From: Nocardioides aromaticivorans
Lineage (GTDB): Bacteria; Actinomycetota; Actinomycetes; Propionibacteriales; Nocardioidaceae
Length of the DNA: 64,000 nt
Direction of reading: 5' to 3'
Assembly: GCF_013408525.1 (NCBI RefSeq)
Contig: NZ_JACBZM010000001.1
Span: forward strand, 4,599,001-4,663,000
Position 1 is the first letter of the stretch, and the number at the start of each line of letters is the position of its first letter. A program made the translations under genes and the position numbers. This document shows, one piece after another, positions 8,752 to 17,763 of this stretch. The notes beneath the pieces are model-generated. The model saw only the letters and a program-made list of their open reading frames with translations, was not told the DNA's origin and did no database searches.

Positions 8752-10264
8752 CGCTGGGCTCCTTCGCCGGGACTTCCACGGGCCCGGCAAACTCTCGCCC
8801 TCGACGGTACGCGATGGCACCACAGACGAGAGCGGCAAGGGTCGATCCGGTGAACAACCGGGTGGGCCACGGCCCCAGCCACATCGCGGGGGTGAGCCCG
8901 CTCGCCAGGCCGACCTCCTCGACCATCACCGCGGTCCTCAGCTTCGGGGCCGTCGCGACGACGGTGCCGTCCGGCGCGATCACGCCGCTGCGGCCGTTGG
9001 TCGAGGCGACCGTGAGCCACCGGCCGGCCTCGATGGCGCGCAGCCGGGTGATGGCGAACTGCTGCTCGATCTGGTGGGTGAAGATGAAGCTCGCGTTGCT
9101 CGTCTGCACGGCGAGCAGTTCCGCCCCGTCGCGGACCTGCGGGGGCATCACGTCGTCGTACGCGACGTCGAAGCAGATCGCGTCGGCGACCCGCACCCCG
9201 GCGACCCGCAGTGGCTCGGTGCGGGTGCCGCTCTTCATGTCCCGGGAGATCAGGGCGAGCTGCCCGAACTTGGGGTCCCAGATGTCGCGGAAGGGGATGT
9301 ACTCGCCGTACGGCACGGGGTGGTGCTTCGTGTAGCGGTCACCGGCACCCGCCTCGGGATCCCAGACGATGCCCTGGTTGAGCACGTGGTCGGGACCGTC
9401 GTCGACGATGCCACCGACGACGACGGGGACGCCGATCGCCTGCACCGCCTGCTGGATGCCGGTGCTGACCGGCAGGTCGTCGAAGGGGTCGACGGCGGTG
9501 GAGTTCTCCGGCCAGAGCACGAAGTCCGGCATCGGCTCGTTGCCGGCCGCGACGTCCGCAGCCAGCTCGACGGTCGCGTCCACGTGGTTCTGCGTCACGC
9601 CTCGCGGGTCCCAGAGGATGTCGTTGCCCGGGCCGGGCACGTTCCCCTGGACGACCGCCACCGTGGCCTTCCCCGTCTCGGGGACCGTCCAGGGGAACAC
9701 CGCCGGCACCACGACGAGCGCGCACATGGCGACCAGTGCGCCGACGGCGGGCAGGGAGCGGTCCTCGACGGCACGGGCCAGCAGGAAGCCGAGCAGCGCC
9801 AGGAGGAAGGACAGCCCGGTCATCCCGACGTAGGCGACGGCCGGCGCGGCGGGCGTGTCGATCGCCGCGAAGGACAACCGCCCCCACGGCATGCCGCTGA
9901 ACGGCCAGCCGCTTCGCGCGGTCTCCATCGTCGTCCACGCCGCGGCCAGCCAGACCGGCCACCACGGCAGTCGGCGCAGCAGCGGCACCGCGAGGCCCAG
10001 CAACCCGTAGAAGAGGGCCTCGACGGTGGACAGGGCGAGCCAGGCGTCCGGGCCGATCGAGGCCCGCATCCACTCGATGTGGCTGAAGTAGAAGGCGACG
10101 CCGAAGACCAGGCCGACCACGCCGGAGCGGCGTACCGACAGGCCGGAGGTGAGCAGCGCGAAGGACGCGACGCCGAACGGGAGCAGCCACGCGAACGCGA
10201 TCGGCTCGAAGGACGCGGTGAGGAGGACTCCCCCGAGGACCGCGAGGAACGAGCGCTGCAGCAC
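8741..10264 (-). CDS. lnt: apolipoprotein N-acyltransferase
   Basis: A 507-aa membrane enzyme that adds the third acyl chain to the N-terminal cysteine of lipoproteins. About 6-7 hydrophobic segments (residues ~1-200) precede a nitrilase-fold domain. The Glu-Lys-Cys triad is in place: LWPENSTAVDP, KHHPVPYGEYIPF and AICFDVAYDD. A last membrane segment lies at ~480-500. The window encodes at least two lipoproteins as possible clients (UrtA and the FKBP protein). Overlap with ppm1 indicates an operon. Confidence 0.94.
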   Translation of the reverse strand: MLQRSFLAVLGGVLLTASFEPIAFAWLLPFGVASFALLTSGLSVRRSGVVGLVFGVAFYFSHIEWMRASIGPDAWLALSTVEALFYGLLGLAVPLLRRLPWWPVWLAAAWTTMETARSGWPFSGMPWGRLSFAAIDTPAAPAVAYVGMTGLSFLLALLGFLLARAVEDRSLPAVGALVAMCALVVVPAVFPWTVPETGKATVAVVQGNVPGPGNDILWDPRGVTQNHVDATVELAADVAAGNEPMPDFVLWPENSTAVDPFDDLPVSTGIQQAVQAIGVPVVVGGIVDDGPDHVLNQGIVWDPEAGAGDRYTKHHPVPYGEYIPFRDIWDPKFGQLALISRDMKSGTRTEPLRVAGVRVADAICFDVAYDDVMPPQVRDGAELLAVQTSNASFIFTHQIEQQFAITRLRAIEAGRWLTVASTNGRSGVIAPDGTVVATAPKLRTAVMVEEVGLASGLTPAMWLGPWPTRLFTGSTLAALVCGAIAYRRGREFAGPVEVPAKEPSDAC

Positions 10265-10640
10265 GCGCCGAGCCTAGCGGTGGTGGCCATCGGCCTTGCA
10301 GGCGCGAAAGGGTTCGAGCCGCCTTCGGACCATCCCGACTTCCGACCGGCTGCCGACGCGCGCGACGTTGTCTAGGGAGACCCGAACCCTTTCGGTCCGC
10401 CCTCGAGGAGCGAACCGACCTCCGCGAACCGCAACCCGGGAAGAGCTGGTGCTACTCCCCCGGGCGATGCGGCCACTCGGACGTCGGTCCGCCTGCCACG
10501 ACCTGCACGGGCGAACGGTTCCGTACTTTTGTCAGCCGGACCGGCGCTGTCAACCGGCCGCTGACCTGCGCAGACGCGCGTTCTCGCAGGTCAGGAAGGC
10601 CTCACCGAACGAGAAAAATCTCAGAAAATCGGGACCTTGT
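10265..10640. other. noncoding stretch upstream of lnt, with a long-range inverted repeat
   Basis: No convincing gene is seen. CGAAAGGGTTCG at 10305-10316 and its exact complement at 10383-10394 form a 12-bp inverted repeat with 66 bp between. The segment should hold the lnt-ppm1 promoter. A small AT-rich patch, GAGAAAAATCTCAGAAAAT, lies around 10611-10629. A possible degenerate tRNA was considered and not supported. It could encode a structured leader or small RNA; there is no direct evidence. Confidence 0.4.
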
Positions 10641-10667
10641 CCGGCGTGTCGCGTCACAACACGCCGG
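10641..10667 (-). terminator. stem-loop terminator after the Lrp gene
   Basis: CCGGCGTGT (10641-10649) pairs with ACACGCCGG (10659-10667), 9 bp with a 9-nt loop, just after the minus-strand stop. Reading in gene direction, the T-rich stretch GATTTTCTGAGATTTTT follows within 15-30 nt, as in an intrinsic terminator. Confidence 0.6.
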
Positions 10668-10680
10668 CTCTCGTGCTGGA

Positions 10681-11151
10681 TCAGCTCACCGGACGGTTCT
10701 CGTAGTACGTCGAGAGCACGATCGTGGTGCGCGTGGAGACGTTGGCCGCGCTCCGGATCCGGCCCAGCAGGCCCTCCATCTCGGCGGGCGAGGTGGTGCG
10801 GACCTTGAGGACGTACGACTCCTCGCCGGCCACGGACCAGCACGACTCGATCTCCGGCATGTCGACCAGCCGGTCGGGGCAGTCGTCCGGCTGGGACGGG
10901 TCGATGGGGCGGATGGCGATGAACGCCGTCAGTGGTAGGCCGATCTCGGCATAGTTCACCGTCGCGCCGTAGCCGAGGATGAGGCCGCGCTGCTCGAGTC
11001 GCTTGACCCGCTGGTGCACGGCCGAGGTGGAGAGCCCCGTGGCCCGCCCGAGATCGGTGTAGGACATCCGCCCGTCCTTGGCCAGGAGCTCCAGGATCTG
11101 CCGATCGGTCGCCTCGACGGCTGGATGGCTGCTCTGACTCACGCGCCCCAC
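10681..11151 (-). CDS. Lrp/AsnC family transcriptional regulator
   Basis: The 156-aa protein has an N-terminal AsnC-type winged HTH (DRQILELLAKDGRMSYTDLG, recognition helix LSTSAVHQRVKRLE) at residues ~15-65 and a C-terminal RAM effector domain (~75-150). Such regulators respond to amino acids and often control their own gene or amino-acid metabolism. No target can be named from this window. The gene is monocistronic, with its own terminator. Confidence 0.9.
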   Translation of the reverse strand: MGRVSQSSHPAVEATDRQILELLAKDGRMSYTDLGRATGLSTSAVHQRVKRLEQRGLILGYGATVNYAEIGLPLTAFIAIRPIDPSQPDDCPDRLVDMPEIESCWSVAGEESYVLKVRTTSPAEMEGLLGRIRSAANVSTRTTIVLSTYYENRPVS

Positions 11152-11200
11152 CCTAGTGGTCGCGGCGGCCCGTCACCGCGATGTCTCGCCGCGGCGCTCC

Positions 11201-11230
11201 GATCCACGCCGATCCACGCCGATCCGCACC
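11201..11230. repeat. three tandem 10-bp repeats before the exonuclease gene
   Basis: The unit GATCCACGCC is repeated twice exactly and a third time as GATCCGCACC, ending 15 bp before the GTG start. It may be a binding site or simple slippage. Confidence 0.6.
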
Positions 11231-11244
11231 ACTACGCTGGCCCG

Positions 11245-12189
11245 GTGACGGACCGCCTGCTGCTCCTGGACACCGCCAGCCTCTACTTCCGGGCCTTCTT
11301 CGGCTCGCCCGAGATCCTCTCCCCCGGCGGCACCAACGTGAACGCTGTCCGCGGCCTGCTCGACTACATCTCCCGGCTGGTGGAGCAGTACCAGCCGACC
11401 CACCTCGCCTGCTGCTGGGACGACGACTGGCGCCCGCAGTGGCGCGTCGACCTGATCCCGACCTACAAGGCGCACCGTGTCGTCGAGGAGGTCGTCGGCG
11501 CCCCGGACGTCGAGGAGGTCCCGGACCCGCTGGAGCTGCAGGTACCGGTCATCCGCGAGGTGCTGGACGCGTTCGGCATCGCCGTGGTGGGCGCCCCCGG
11601 ATACGAGGCCGACGACGTGATCGGCACGCTCGCGACCGGTGCCGGGATGCCGGTCGACGTGGTGACCGGCGACCGCGACCTCTTCCAGCTGGTCGACGAC
11701 GCCGCCGGCGTCCGGATCCTGTACGTCGGCCGCGGGGTCGGCCGGCACGAGCGTGTCGACGAGGCCTGGGTGCTGGAGAAGTACGGCGTGCGGGCCGACC
11801 AGTACGCCGACTTCGCGACCCTGCGCGGGGACGCGTCCGACGGCCTGCCGGGCGTGAAGGGGGTCGGCGAGAAGACGGCCGCCAGCCTCCTGCAGAAGTA
11901 CGACGACATCCCGGGCATCCTCGCCGCGGTCGAGGATCCGGGCAGCGACCTGGGCCCGGGTCCCCGGCTGAAGATCCGCGACGCGGCGGCGTACCTCGAG
12001 GTGGCTCCGACCGTCGTCGCGGTGGCCCGCGACATCGATCTCCGCCGCGACCACCTCGCGCTCCCCCAGCACCCAATGGACGCCGACCGGCTGGCGGCAC
12101 TGGTGGAGCAGTGGGGCCTCGCGAGTCCGGTCGCACGGCTGACCGGCGTGCTCGCGTCACTCGCGGTGGAGCCCGCGGCCGACATGTAA
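11245..12189 (+). CDS. 5'-3' exonuclease (DNA polymerase I N-terminal domain homologue)
   Basis: A 314-aa stand-alone flap/5' nuclease like M. tuberculosis Rv2090. Start GTG 11245 (VTDRLLLLDTASLYFRAFFG) gives the normal N-terminus. Metal-binding acidic residues are seen in LLLDTA, GYEADDVIGTLA and VTGDRDLFQLV, and the helix-hairpin-helix DNA clamp in GDASDGLPGVKGVGEKTA. It probably removes RNA primers or flaps in repair. There is no polymerase domain. It is adjacent to the urea module but not functionally related. Confidence 0.93.
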   Translation: MTDRLLLLDTASLYFRAFFGSPEILSPGGTNVNAVRGLLDYISRLVEQYQPTHLACCWDDDWRPQWRVDLIPTYKAHRVVEEVVGAPDVEEVPDPLELQVPVIREVLDAFGIAVVGAPGYEADDVIGTLATGAGMPVDVVTGDRDLFQLVDDAAGVRILYVGRGVGRHERVDEAWVLEKYGVRADQYADFATLRGDASDGLPGVKGVGEKTAASLLQKYDDIPGILAAVEDPGSDLGPGPRLKIRDAAAYLEVAPTVVAVARDIDLRRDHLALPQHPMDADRLAALVEQWGLASPVARLTGVLASLAVEPAADM

Positions 12190-12194
12190 CACCG

Positions 12195-12240
12195 ATTTCA
12201 TTCCATTTGGTACTAGTTGGAAATCAGCCGTTCCTAGGTT
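12195..12240 (+). promoter_or_regulatory. AT-rich urtA promoter region with a GlnR-like half site
   Basis: The stretch from 12190 to 12240 is markedly AT-richer than its surroundings. It contains GGTAC-N6-GAAAT, resembling the GTnAC-N6-GAAAC half of the actinobacterial nitrogen regulator GlnR box. Urea uptake and urease are known GlnR-type targets in actinobacteria, so the position is sensible, but the match is imperfect. Confidence 0.35.
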
Positions 12241-12326
12241 CATCGCCACCGGGGCCCGGCGTCGTGCCCCCTGGCCCAGCGGCCGCCTCCCGAGAAGGCG
12301 GTCGCGATGACCGAGAGGGTTGTCCC

Positions 12327-13571
12327 TTGTTCCATTCCCGCTCCCGCCTTGCGACCGGCTCCGTGCTCGTGCTCACCGCGGCACTCAGCCTCAGCGCCTG
12401 TGGCGGTTCCAAGTCCGGGGAGTCGAGCTCAGCCGAGAGCTGCGTCGACACCTCCGGTGACACCATCAAGCTCGGGTTCCTGAACTCCACCTCCGGCGCC
12501 ATGGCGATCAGCGAGCAGACCGTTCGCGACTCGCTGGTGATGGCCCTGGAGGAGATCAACGCCGACGGCGGCATCCTCGGGAAGAAGATCGAGCCGGTGG
12601 TGGAGGACGGGGCCAGTGACCCGGCCGTCTTCGCCGAGAAGATCGAGAAGCTGCTCACCGGCGACTGCGTCGCGGCCGTCTTCGGCGGCTGGACCTCCGC
12701 GTCGCGCAAGGCGATGCTCCCGGTCGTCGAGGCCGACAACGGGCTGCTCTTCTACCCGGTGCAGTACGAGGGCCTCGAGGCGTCGAAGAACATCTACTAC
12801 ACCGGCGCCACGACCAACCAGCAGATCATCCCGGCCATGGACTTCCTCAAGTCCAAGGGCGTGAAGACCCTGTTCCTCGCGGGTTCGGACTACGTCTTCC
12901 CGCGCACCGCCAACAAGATCATCAAGCAGTACGCCAAGGAGCTCGGCATCGAGATCGTCGGCGAGGAGTACGTCCCGCTGGACGACGACGACTGGACCAC
13001 CCAGGTGTCGAAGATCGTCAAGGCGAAGCCGGACTTCGTGTTCAACACGATCAACGGCTCGTCCAATGTCGGCTTCATCAAGGCGTACTACGAGCAGGGC
13101 CTGAGCCCCGAGACGTCGCCGATCATCTCGGTCTCCATCGCCGAGGAGGAGGCGCCGGCGATGGGCAAGGACGTCACCGGCCAGTTCGCCGCGTGGAACT
13201 ACTTCCAGTCGGTGAAGAGCCCGACCAACGACGCGTTCATCAAGGCGTTCAAGGCCAAGTACGGCGACAAGCGGCCCACGTCGGACCCGATGGAGGCGGC
13301 GTACACCTCGCTCTACCTCTACAAGGCGCTGGTCGAGAAGGCCGACTCCTTCGACGTCGACAAGATCAACGCCGCGGCCGACGGGGTCACCTTCGACGCC
13401 CCCGAGGGCACGGTCACGATCGACGGCGAGAACCACCACATCGCCAAGACCGGCCTGATCGGGCGGATCAACAAGGACAACCAGTTCGACGTGGTCTGGT
13501 CCTCGGACGCGCCGATCGAGCCCGACCCGTTCCTGAAGGGCTACTCGTGGTGGGACCCCAGCGGCGAGTGA
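12327..13571 (+). CDS. urtA: urea ABC transporter substrate-binding lipoprotein
   Basis: A 414-aa Peripla_BP_5 protein that captures urea outside the membrane. The TTG at 12327 is chosen because it gives a complete lipoprotein signal peptide (FHSRSRLATGSVLVLTAALS then lipobox LSAC) and has GAGAGGG about 6 nt upstream; no ATG or GTG start in this frame gives the signal. UrtA landmarks are KLGFLNSTSGAMAISE, VFGGWTSASRKAMLPV, LFYPVQYEGLE, NYFQSVKSPTN and the C-terminal GYSWWDPSGE. It is the first gene of urtABCDE; a strong stem-loop separates it from urtB, so it is likely expressed more than the rest. Confidence 0.94.
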   Translation: MFHSRSRLATGSVLVLTAALSLSACGGSKSGESSSAESCVDTSGDTIKLGFLNSTSGAMAISEQTVRDSLVMALEEINADGGILGKKIEPVVEDGASDPAVFAEKIEKLLTGDCVAAVFGGWTSASRKAMLPVVEADNGLLFYPVQYEGLEASKNIYYTGATTNQQIIPAMDFLKSKGVKTLFLAGSDYVFPRTANKIIKQYAKELGIEIVGEEYVPLDDDDWTTQVSKIVKAKPDFVFNTINGSSNVGFIKAYYEQGLSPETSPIISVSIAEEEAPAMGKDVTGQFAAWNYFQSVKSPTNDAFIKAFKAKYGDKRPTSDPMEAAYTSLYLYKALVEKADSFDVDKINAAADGVTFDAPEGTVTIDGENHHIAKTGLIGRINKDNQFDVVWSSDAPIEPDPFLKGYSWWDPSGE

Positions 13572-13596
13572 CCTGAGCCGGTCCGGATCGTCCCTC

Positions 13597-13635
13597 CCCC
13601 GGGGTGTCGTGCTCGCGCAGCGCGGCACCCCGGGG
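13597..13635 (+). terminator. strong stem-loop between urtA and urtB
   Basis: CCCCGGGGTG (13597-13606) pairs perfectly with CACCCCGGGG (13626-13635); the loop is 19 nt. It sits 25 nt after the urtA stop and 20 nt before the urtB start. It probably stops part of transcription or protects the urtA message, as is common after binding-protein genes. Confidence 0.65.
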
Positions 13636-13655
13636 CCACCCGTCAGGAGTCCCCC

Positions 13656-14540
13656 GTGGACGCGTTCACCACCCCGCTGCTCGCCGGTGCCGCCACCGGC
13701 GCGTTGCTGCTCATCGCCGCGCTCGGCCTGGCCCTCACCTTCGGCCAGATGGGCGTGATCAACATGGCGCACGGCGAGTTCCTCATGGCCGGCGCCTACA
13801 CGGCCTATCTCACCCAGCAGGTCGTGACCAACACCGACATCTCGATCCTCGTCGCGCTGCCGGTGGCATTCCTCGTCGCCGGCCTGCTCGGCCTCCTGCT
13901 GGAGGTCGCGATCATCCAGTGGATGTACCGGCGCCCGCTGGACACGCTGCTCGTCACCGTCGGCGTCAGCCTGCTGCTCCAGCAGCTCGCCAAGGACGTG
14001 TTCGGCGCGCAGGGCGACCCGGTGCACACGCCGGGCTGGCTCGACGGCAACGTCGACGTGTTCGGCTACCACTGGCCCTACCGGCAGATGTTCACGATCG
14101 TGCTCGCGCTCGCCGCGCTCGGAGCCCTCGGCGCACTGCTGAAGTACACCGCCTACGGACGCCAGATCCGGGCGACCGTGCAGAACCGCGACCTCGCCGA
14201 GACGATGGGCGTCTCCACGCGCACCGTCGACCGGGTCACCTTCTTCGTCGGCTCCGGCCTGGCGGGCATCGGCGGCGTCGCCGTGTCCCTCATCTCCGGC
14301 ACGAACCCGAACCTCGGGACGACGTACATCATCTCGGCGTTCCTCGTCGTCGTGGCCGGCGGTCTCGGCCAGCTCAAGGGCACGGTGATCGCGGCCTTCG
14401 CCGTCGGCATCGTCACCGCGTACCTGACCGACTGGTACAGCTCGAGCATGGCCCAGGTGGTCACCTTCGGGCTCGTCGTGGTCTTCCTCCAGCTCCGGCC
14501 CCAGGGCCTGTTCACCGTGCGTACCAGGGGGCTCGCATGA
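13656..14540 (+). CDS. urtB: urea ABC transporter permease UrtB
   Basis: The 294-aa integral membrane subunit of the LivH type. Start GTG 13656 has AGGAG 8 nt upstream. Signatures are TFGQMGVINMAHGEFLMAGAY near the first helices and the late FLVVVAGGLGQLKGTVIA. It forms the urea channel with UrtC. The stop overlaps the urtC ATG (ATGA). Confidence 0.94.
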   Translation: MDAFTTPLLAGAATGALLLIAALGLALTFGQMGVINMAHGEFLMAGAYTAYLTQQVVTNTDISILVALPVAFLVAGLLGLLLEVAIIQWMYRRPLDTLLVTVGVSLLLQQLAKDVFGAQGDPVHTPGWLDGNVDVFGYHWPYRQMFTIVLALAALGALGALLKYTAYGRQIRATVQNRDLAETMGVSTRTVDRVTFFVGSGLAGIGGVAVSLISGTNPNLGTTYIISAFLVVVAGGLGQLKGTVIAAFAVGIVTAYLTDWYSSSMAQVVTFGLVVVFLQLRPQGLFTVRTRGLA

Positions 14541-15658
14541 AGCACCTGCAGAAGTGGGGACCGCTCGTCGGCATCGCCCTGATCGCGATCGCCCTGCTCG
14601 TCGTCGCGCCGGCCGTGCTCAGCCCGTTCCGGCTCAACAATCTCGGCAAGTACGTCTGCTGGGCGATCGCGGGCGTCGGCATCGGCCTCGCGTGGGGGCG
14701 CGGGGGCATGCTCGTCATGGGCCAGGGCGTCTTCTTCGGCCTCGGCGGCTACGCGATGGCCATGCACCTCAAGCTCGAGGCCGCGATGGCCACGGGTGGC
14801 CCGGACGCCATCCCCGACTTCATGGTCCTGTACGGCGACGGCACGATGCCCGGCTGGTGGGAGCCCTTCCGCAGCGGCGCCTTCACCCTGTTCGCCATCG
14901 TCGCCCTCCCGGCGGTCGCTACCGCGATCCTCGGCTGGGCAATCTTCAAGAGGCGGGTCAAGGGCGCCTACTTCGCGATCCTCACCCAGGCGCTGGCGGT
15001 CGCGTTCGCGACCCTGCTGATCGCGACCATCAAGCAGACGGGCGGCTTCAACGGGCTCAACCAGTTCACCGTGTTCTTCGGCTACAACCTCTACGACCCG
15101 GTGAACAAGAAGATGATCTACTCGATCGCCGCGGCCGTGCTGGTGGCCTGCCTGCTCGTGGTGTGGCAGCTCTACCGCAGCCGCTTCGGCGAGTTGCTGG
15201 TCGCGACCCGGGACGCCGAGGAGCGCGTCCGCTTCCTGGGGCACGACCCGGCCAACATCAAGCTGGTCGCCTTCGTGGTCGCCGCGGTGATGGCGAGCGT
15301 TGGCGGCGCCCTCTTCGCGCCGATCACCGGCATCATCTCGCCGTCCGACGTCGACGCGACCGCGTCGATCTTCCTGATCGCCGGCGTCGCGCTCGGCGGA
15401 CGCGCACTCCTGCTGGGTCCGGCGCTGGGTGCGCTCGCCGTCGGCTACGGACGCACGTCGCTCTCGGAGTCCTTCCCGGACCAGTGGACCTACTTCCTGG
15501 GCCTGCTGTTCATCGTCGTGATCCTGTTCTTCCCCGCCGGTCTCGGCAGCGTCTGGTCCCAGGCCCTCGGACGGCTGCGCTCGGTGGTCCGCTCCCCCGC
15601 CGTCCCGAAGCACCGCACGGCAGAGCCGGCGGTCGACGACCTGGAGGTCGCCCGATGA
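14537..15658 (+). CDS. urtC: urea ABC transporter permease UrtC
   Basis: A 373-aa LivM-type permease. Start ATG 14537 overlaps the urtB stop by 4 bp. Family features are the GRGGMLVMGQGVFFGLGGYA segment, the cytoplasmic loop VATRDAEERVRFLGHDPANI, which contacts the ATPases, and the final ALGGRALLLGPALGALAVGY. About nine hydrophobic segments are visible. Its stop again overlaps the next ATG, so urtB-urtE are translationally coupled. Confidence 0.94.
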   Translation: MKHLQKWGPLVGIALIAIALLVVAPAVLSPFRLNNLGKYVCWAIAGVGIGLAWGRGGMLVMGQGVFFGLGGYAMAMHLKLEAAMATGGPDAIPDFMVLYGDGTMPGWWEPFRSGAFTLFAIVALPAVATAILGWAIFKRRVKGAYFAILTQALAVAFATLLIATIKQTGGFNGLNQFTVFFGYNLYDPVNKKMIYSIAAAVLVACLLVVWQLYRSRFGELLVATRDAEERVRFLGHDPANIKLVAFVVAAVMASVGGALFAPITGIISPSDVDATASIFLIAGVALGGRALLLGPALGALAVGYGRTSLSESFPDQWTYFLGLLFIVVILFFPAGLGSVWSQALGRLRSVVRSPAVPKHRTAEPAVDDLEVAR

Positions 15659-16431
15659 ACGACGACTACCTGGAGATCCGGGGGCTGAGCGTCGAGTTCG
15701 ATGGCTTCAAGGCCATCGACGGGGTCGACCTGACCCTGCTGCAGGGCCGCCTGCACTTCCTGATCGGGCCCAACGGGGCCGGCAAGACCACGCTCGTGGA
15801 CGCGGTGACCGGGCTCGTGCCCGCCACCGGGCTGGCCCGGTACCGCCACCGGGACCTGTTGCACACCAAGTCGCACCGGATCGTGCGCGCCGGCATCGGC
15901 CGCACCTTCCAGACGGCGACGGTGTTCGAGGGCCTCTCGGTCCTGCAGAACCTCGACATCGCCGGCGGGGTCCACCGGTCGGCGTGGAGGATGGCGCTCG
16001 CCCGGCGCGGCACGCCGTCGTACGTCGAGGAGGCGCTGGAGACCATCGGGCTCGCGGACCTGCGCGACAAGCCCGCGGGAGTCCTGGCCCACGGCCAGAA
16101 GCAGTGGCTCGAGATCGGGATGCTGCTGGTGCAGGACGCCCGGGTGATGCTGCTCGACGAGCCGGTGGCCGGCATGAGCGCCGAGGAGCGGGCCGAGACC
16201 GGCGAGCTGCTGCGGCGGATCGGCCGCGAGCGGACCATCGTCGTGATCGAGCACGACATGGAGTTCGTCCGCAGCTACGCCGACGTGGTGACCGTGATGC
16301 ATGCCGGCAAGGTGCTGGCCGAGGGCAAGGTGGCGGAGATCCAGGCCGATCCGCGGGTCCAGGAGGTCTACCTGGGCCGACAGGCCGAGACGAGTGCCGC
16401 CGAGGCGAGCGAGGAGGTCGACCATGCTTGA
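15655..16431 (+). CDS. urtD: urea ABC transporter ATP-binding protein UrtD
   Basis: A 258-aa ABC ATPase. Walker A is IGPNGAGKTTLVD, the signature is the UrtD-type variant LAHGQKQWLEIGM instead of LSGGQ, Walker B is VMLLDEPVAGMS, and the switch histidine is in VIEHDMEFVR. It powers urea import together with UrtE. Start ATG 15655 overlaps urtC by 4 bp; the end overlaps urtE by 8 bp. Confidence 0.94.
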   Translation: MNDDYLEIRGLSVEFDGFKAIDGVDLTLLQGRLHFLIGPNGAGKTTLVDAVTGLVPATGLARYRHRDLLHTKSHRIVRAGIGRTFQTATVFEGLSVLQNLDIAGGVHRSAWRMALARRGTPSYVEEALETIGLADLRDKPAGVLAHGQKQWLEIGMLLVQDARVMLLDEPVAGMSAEERAETGELLRRIGRERTIVVIEHDMEFVRSYADVVTVMHAGKVLAEGKVAEIQADPRVQEVYLGRQAETSAAEASEEVDHA

Positions 16432-17104
16432 GCTGCGAGGGGTGAGCGCCGGCTACGGCCGCACCCGCGTCCTGGAGGACGTGTCGCTGGAGGTCCCCGA
16501 TGGCGGCGCCGTCGCCGTGATGGGTCACAACGGCGCGGGCAAGACCACGGTGCTGCGCGTCGCGGTGGGTCTGCTGCCGGTGATGCGCGGGCAGGTGCTG
16601 CTCGACGGCGAGGACGTGACCCGGCTCCGCCCGAACAAGCGGGTGGCGCGCGGCCTGGGCTACGTCCCGCAGGGCCAGCTGTCGTTCCCCCAGATGACGA
16701 CCCTGGAGAACCTGCAGCTGGTCAGCACCGACCGGGCGGCGATCGACGAGGTGCTGGACACCTTCCCGGCGCTGCGTGACCTGCTCGCACGCAGGGCGGG
16801 TCTGCTCTCCGGAGGCCAGCGCCAACAGCTCGCGATCGCGCGGACGCTCCTGACCAAGCCGCGGATGCTGATCCTCGACGAGCCGACCGAGGGCATCCAG
16901 CCCAATGTGGTCGCCGAGATCGAGGCGGTCATCACCGCGCTCACGGCGCGGGGGGACCTGTCGGTCCTGCTGGTCGAGCAGCACGTCGGCTTCGCCCTGC
17001 GCAGCACCGACGCCTACTACGTGCTGGAGTCGGGCCGGGTCACCTCGAGCGGTGCCGGCGGCGCCGGAGCGCTCGAGGCGGTTCGTACGGCGATGGCAGT
17101 CTGA
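16424..17104 (+). CDS. urtE: urea ABC transporter ATP-binding protein UrtE
   Basis: A 226-aa ABC ATPase. Walker A is [13 protein letters not shown], the signature [17 protein letters not shown], Walker [14 protein letters not shown], the last being typical of UrtE. Start ATG 16424 lies inside the end of urtD. It is the last transporter gene; ureA begins 4 nt after its stop, so transport and hydrolysis are probably one transcript. Confidence 0.94.
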   Translation: MLELRGVSAGYGRTRVLEDVSLEVPDGGAVAVMGHNGAGKTTVLRVAVGLLPVMRGQVLLDGEDVTRLRPNKRVARGLGYVPQGQLSFPQMTTLENLQLVSTDRAAIDEVLDTFPALRDLLARRAGLLSGGQRQQLAIARTLLTKPRMLILDEPTEGIQPNVVAEIEAVITALTARGDLSVLLVEQHVGFALRSTDAYYVLESGRVTSSGAGGAGALEAVRTAMAV

Positions 17105-17108
17105 GGCC

Positions 17109-17411
17109 ATGCACCTGACACCCTCCGACACGGAGAAGCTGCTGCTGAGCGTCGCCGGCATGGTCGCCCGGGACCGGCTGGACCGCGGGGTCCGGCTCAA
17201 CTACCCCGAGGCGGTCGCCCTGCTGTCCTGCTGGGTCATCGAGGAGGCCCGCGCCGGTGCGCTGGTCTCGGACCTGATGGAGCGCGGCCGCGACGTGCTG
17301 CGCCGCGAGCAGGTCATGGCCGGCGTCCCCGAGATGCTGGTCGACGTCCAGGTCGAGGCCACCTTCCGCGACGGGCGCAAGCTCGTCACTCTCCACCACC
17401 CGATCGCGTGA
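17109..17411 (+). CDS. ureA: urease subunit gamma
   Basis: The 100-aa structural subunit of urease, at the family's usual length: [20 protein letters not shown] start, [20 protein letters not shown] in the middle, and [18 protein letters not shown] before the end. It packs against the alpha subunit and has no catalytic residues. Confidence 0.96.
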   Translation: MHLTPSDTEKLLLSVAGMVARDRLDRGVRLNYPEAVALLSCWVIEEARAGALVSDLMERGRDVLRREQVMAGVPEMLVDVQVEATFRDGRKLVTLHHPIA

Positions 17412-17424
17412 GGAGCGAGCACCC

Positions 17425-17763
17425 ATGGGCATCGTGAGCGACGGACCGGGCGCCACCCGGACCGCACCCGGCACGGTCGTGCTGAACGCGGACCGCTCCC
17501 CCGACGAGCGTGGCCTGCTGGTGGTCACCAACACCGGCGACCGGCCGGTGCAGATCGGCTCGCACATCCACCTGCCCGACGTGAACGCCGCCCTCGACTT
17601 CGACCGTGCGGCGGCGTACGGCTTCCGGCTGGACATCCCCTCGGGGACGTCACGCCGGTTCGAGCCGGGCGCGTCCCAGGAGGTCGCGATCGTCGCGCTC
17701 CGGGGAGCGCGGGTGGTGCCGGGCATCCAGGTGCGCACGGACGGAGGCCGGCTCGATGGTTGA
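17425..17763 (+). CDS. ureB: urease subunit beta
   Basis: The 112-aa structural subunit. The conserved core [33 protein letters not shown] (read in pieces) and the [13 protein letters not shown] segment match UreB. It begins 13 nt after ureA with GAGGAGCGAG as RBS and overlaps ureC by 8 bp. Confidence 0.95.
   Translation: MGIVSDGPGATRTAPGTVVLNADRSPDERGLLVVTNTGDRPVQIGSHIHLPDVNAALDFDRAAAYGFRLDIPSGTSRRFEPGASQEVAIVALRGARVVPGIQVRTDGGRLDG

Noticed and set aside
10281..10375. Possible degenerate tRNA (a translated AKGFEPP-like string and a GGTTCGAGCC core)
   Set aside because: The T-arm cannot form a 5-bp stem with a 7-nt loop, and no acceptor or anticodon arm fits on either strand.
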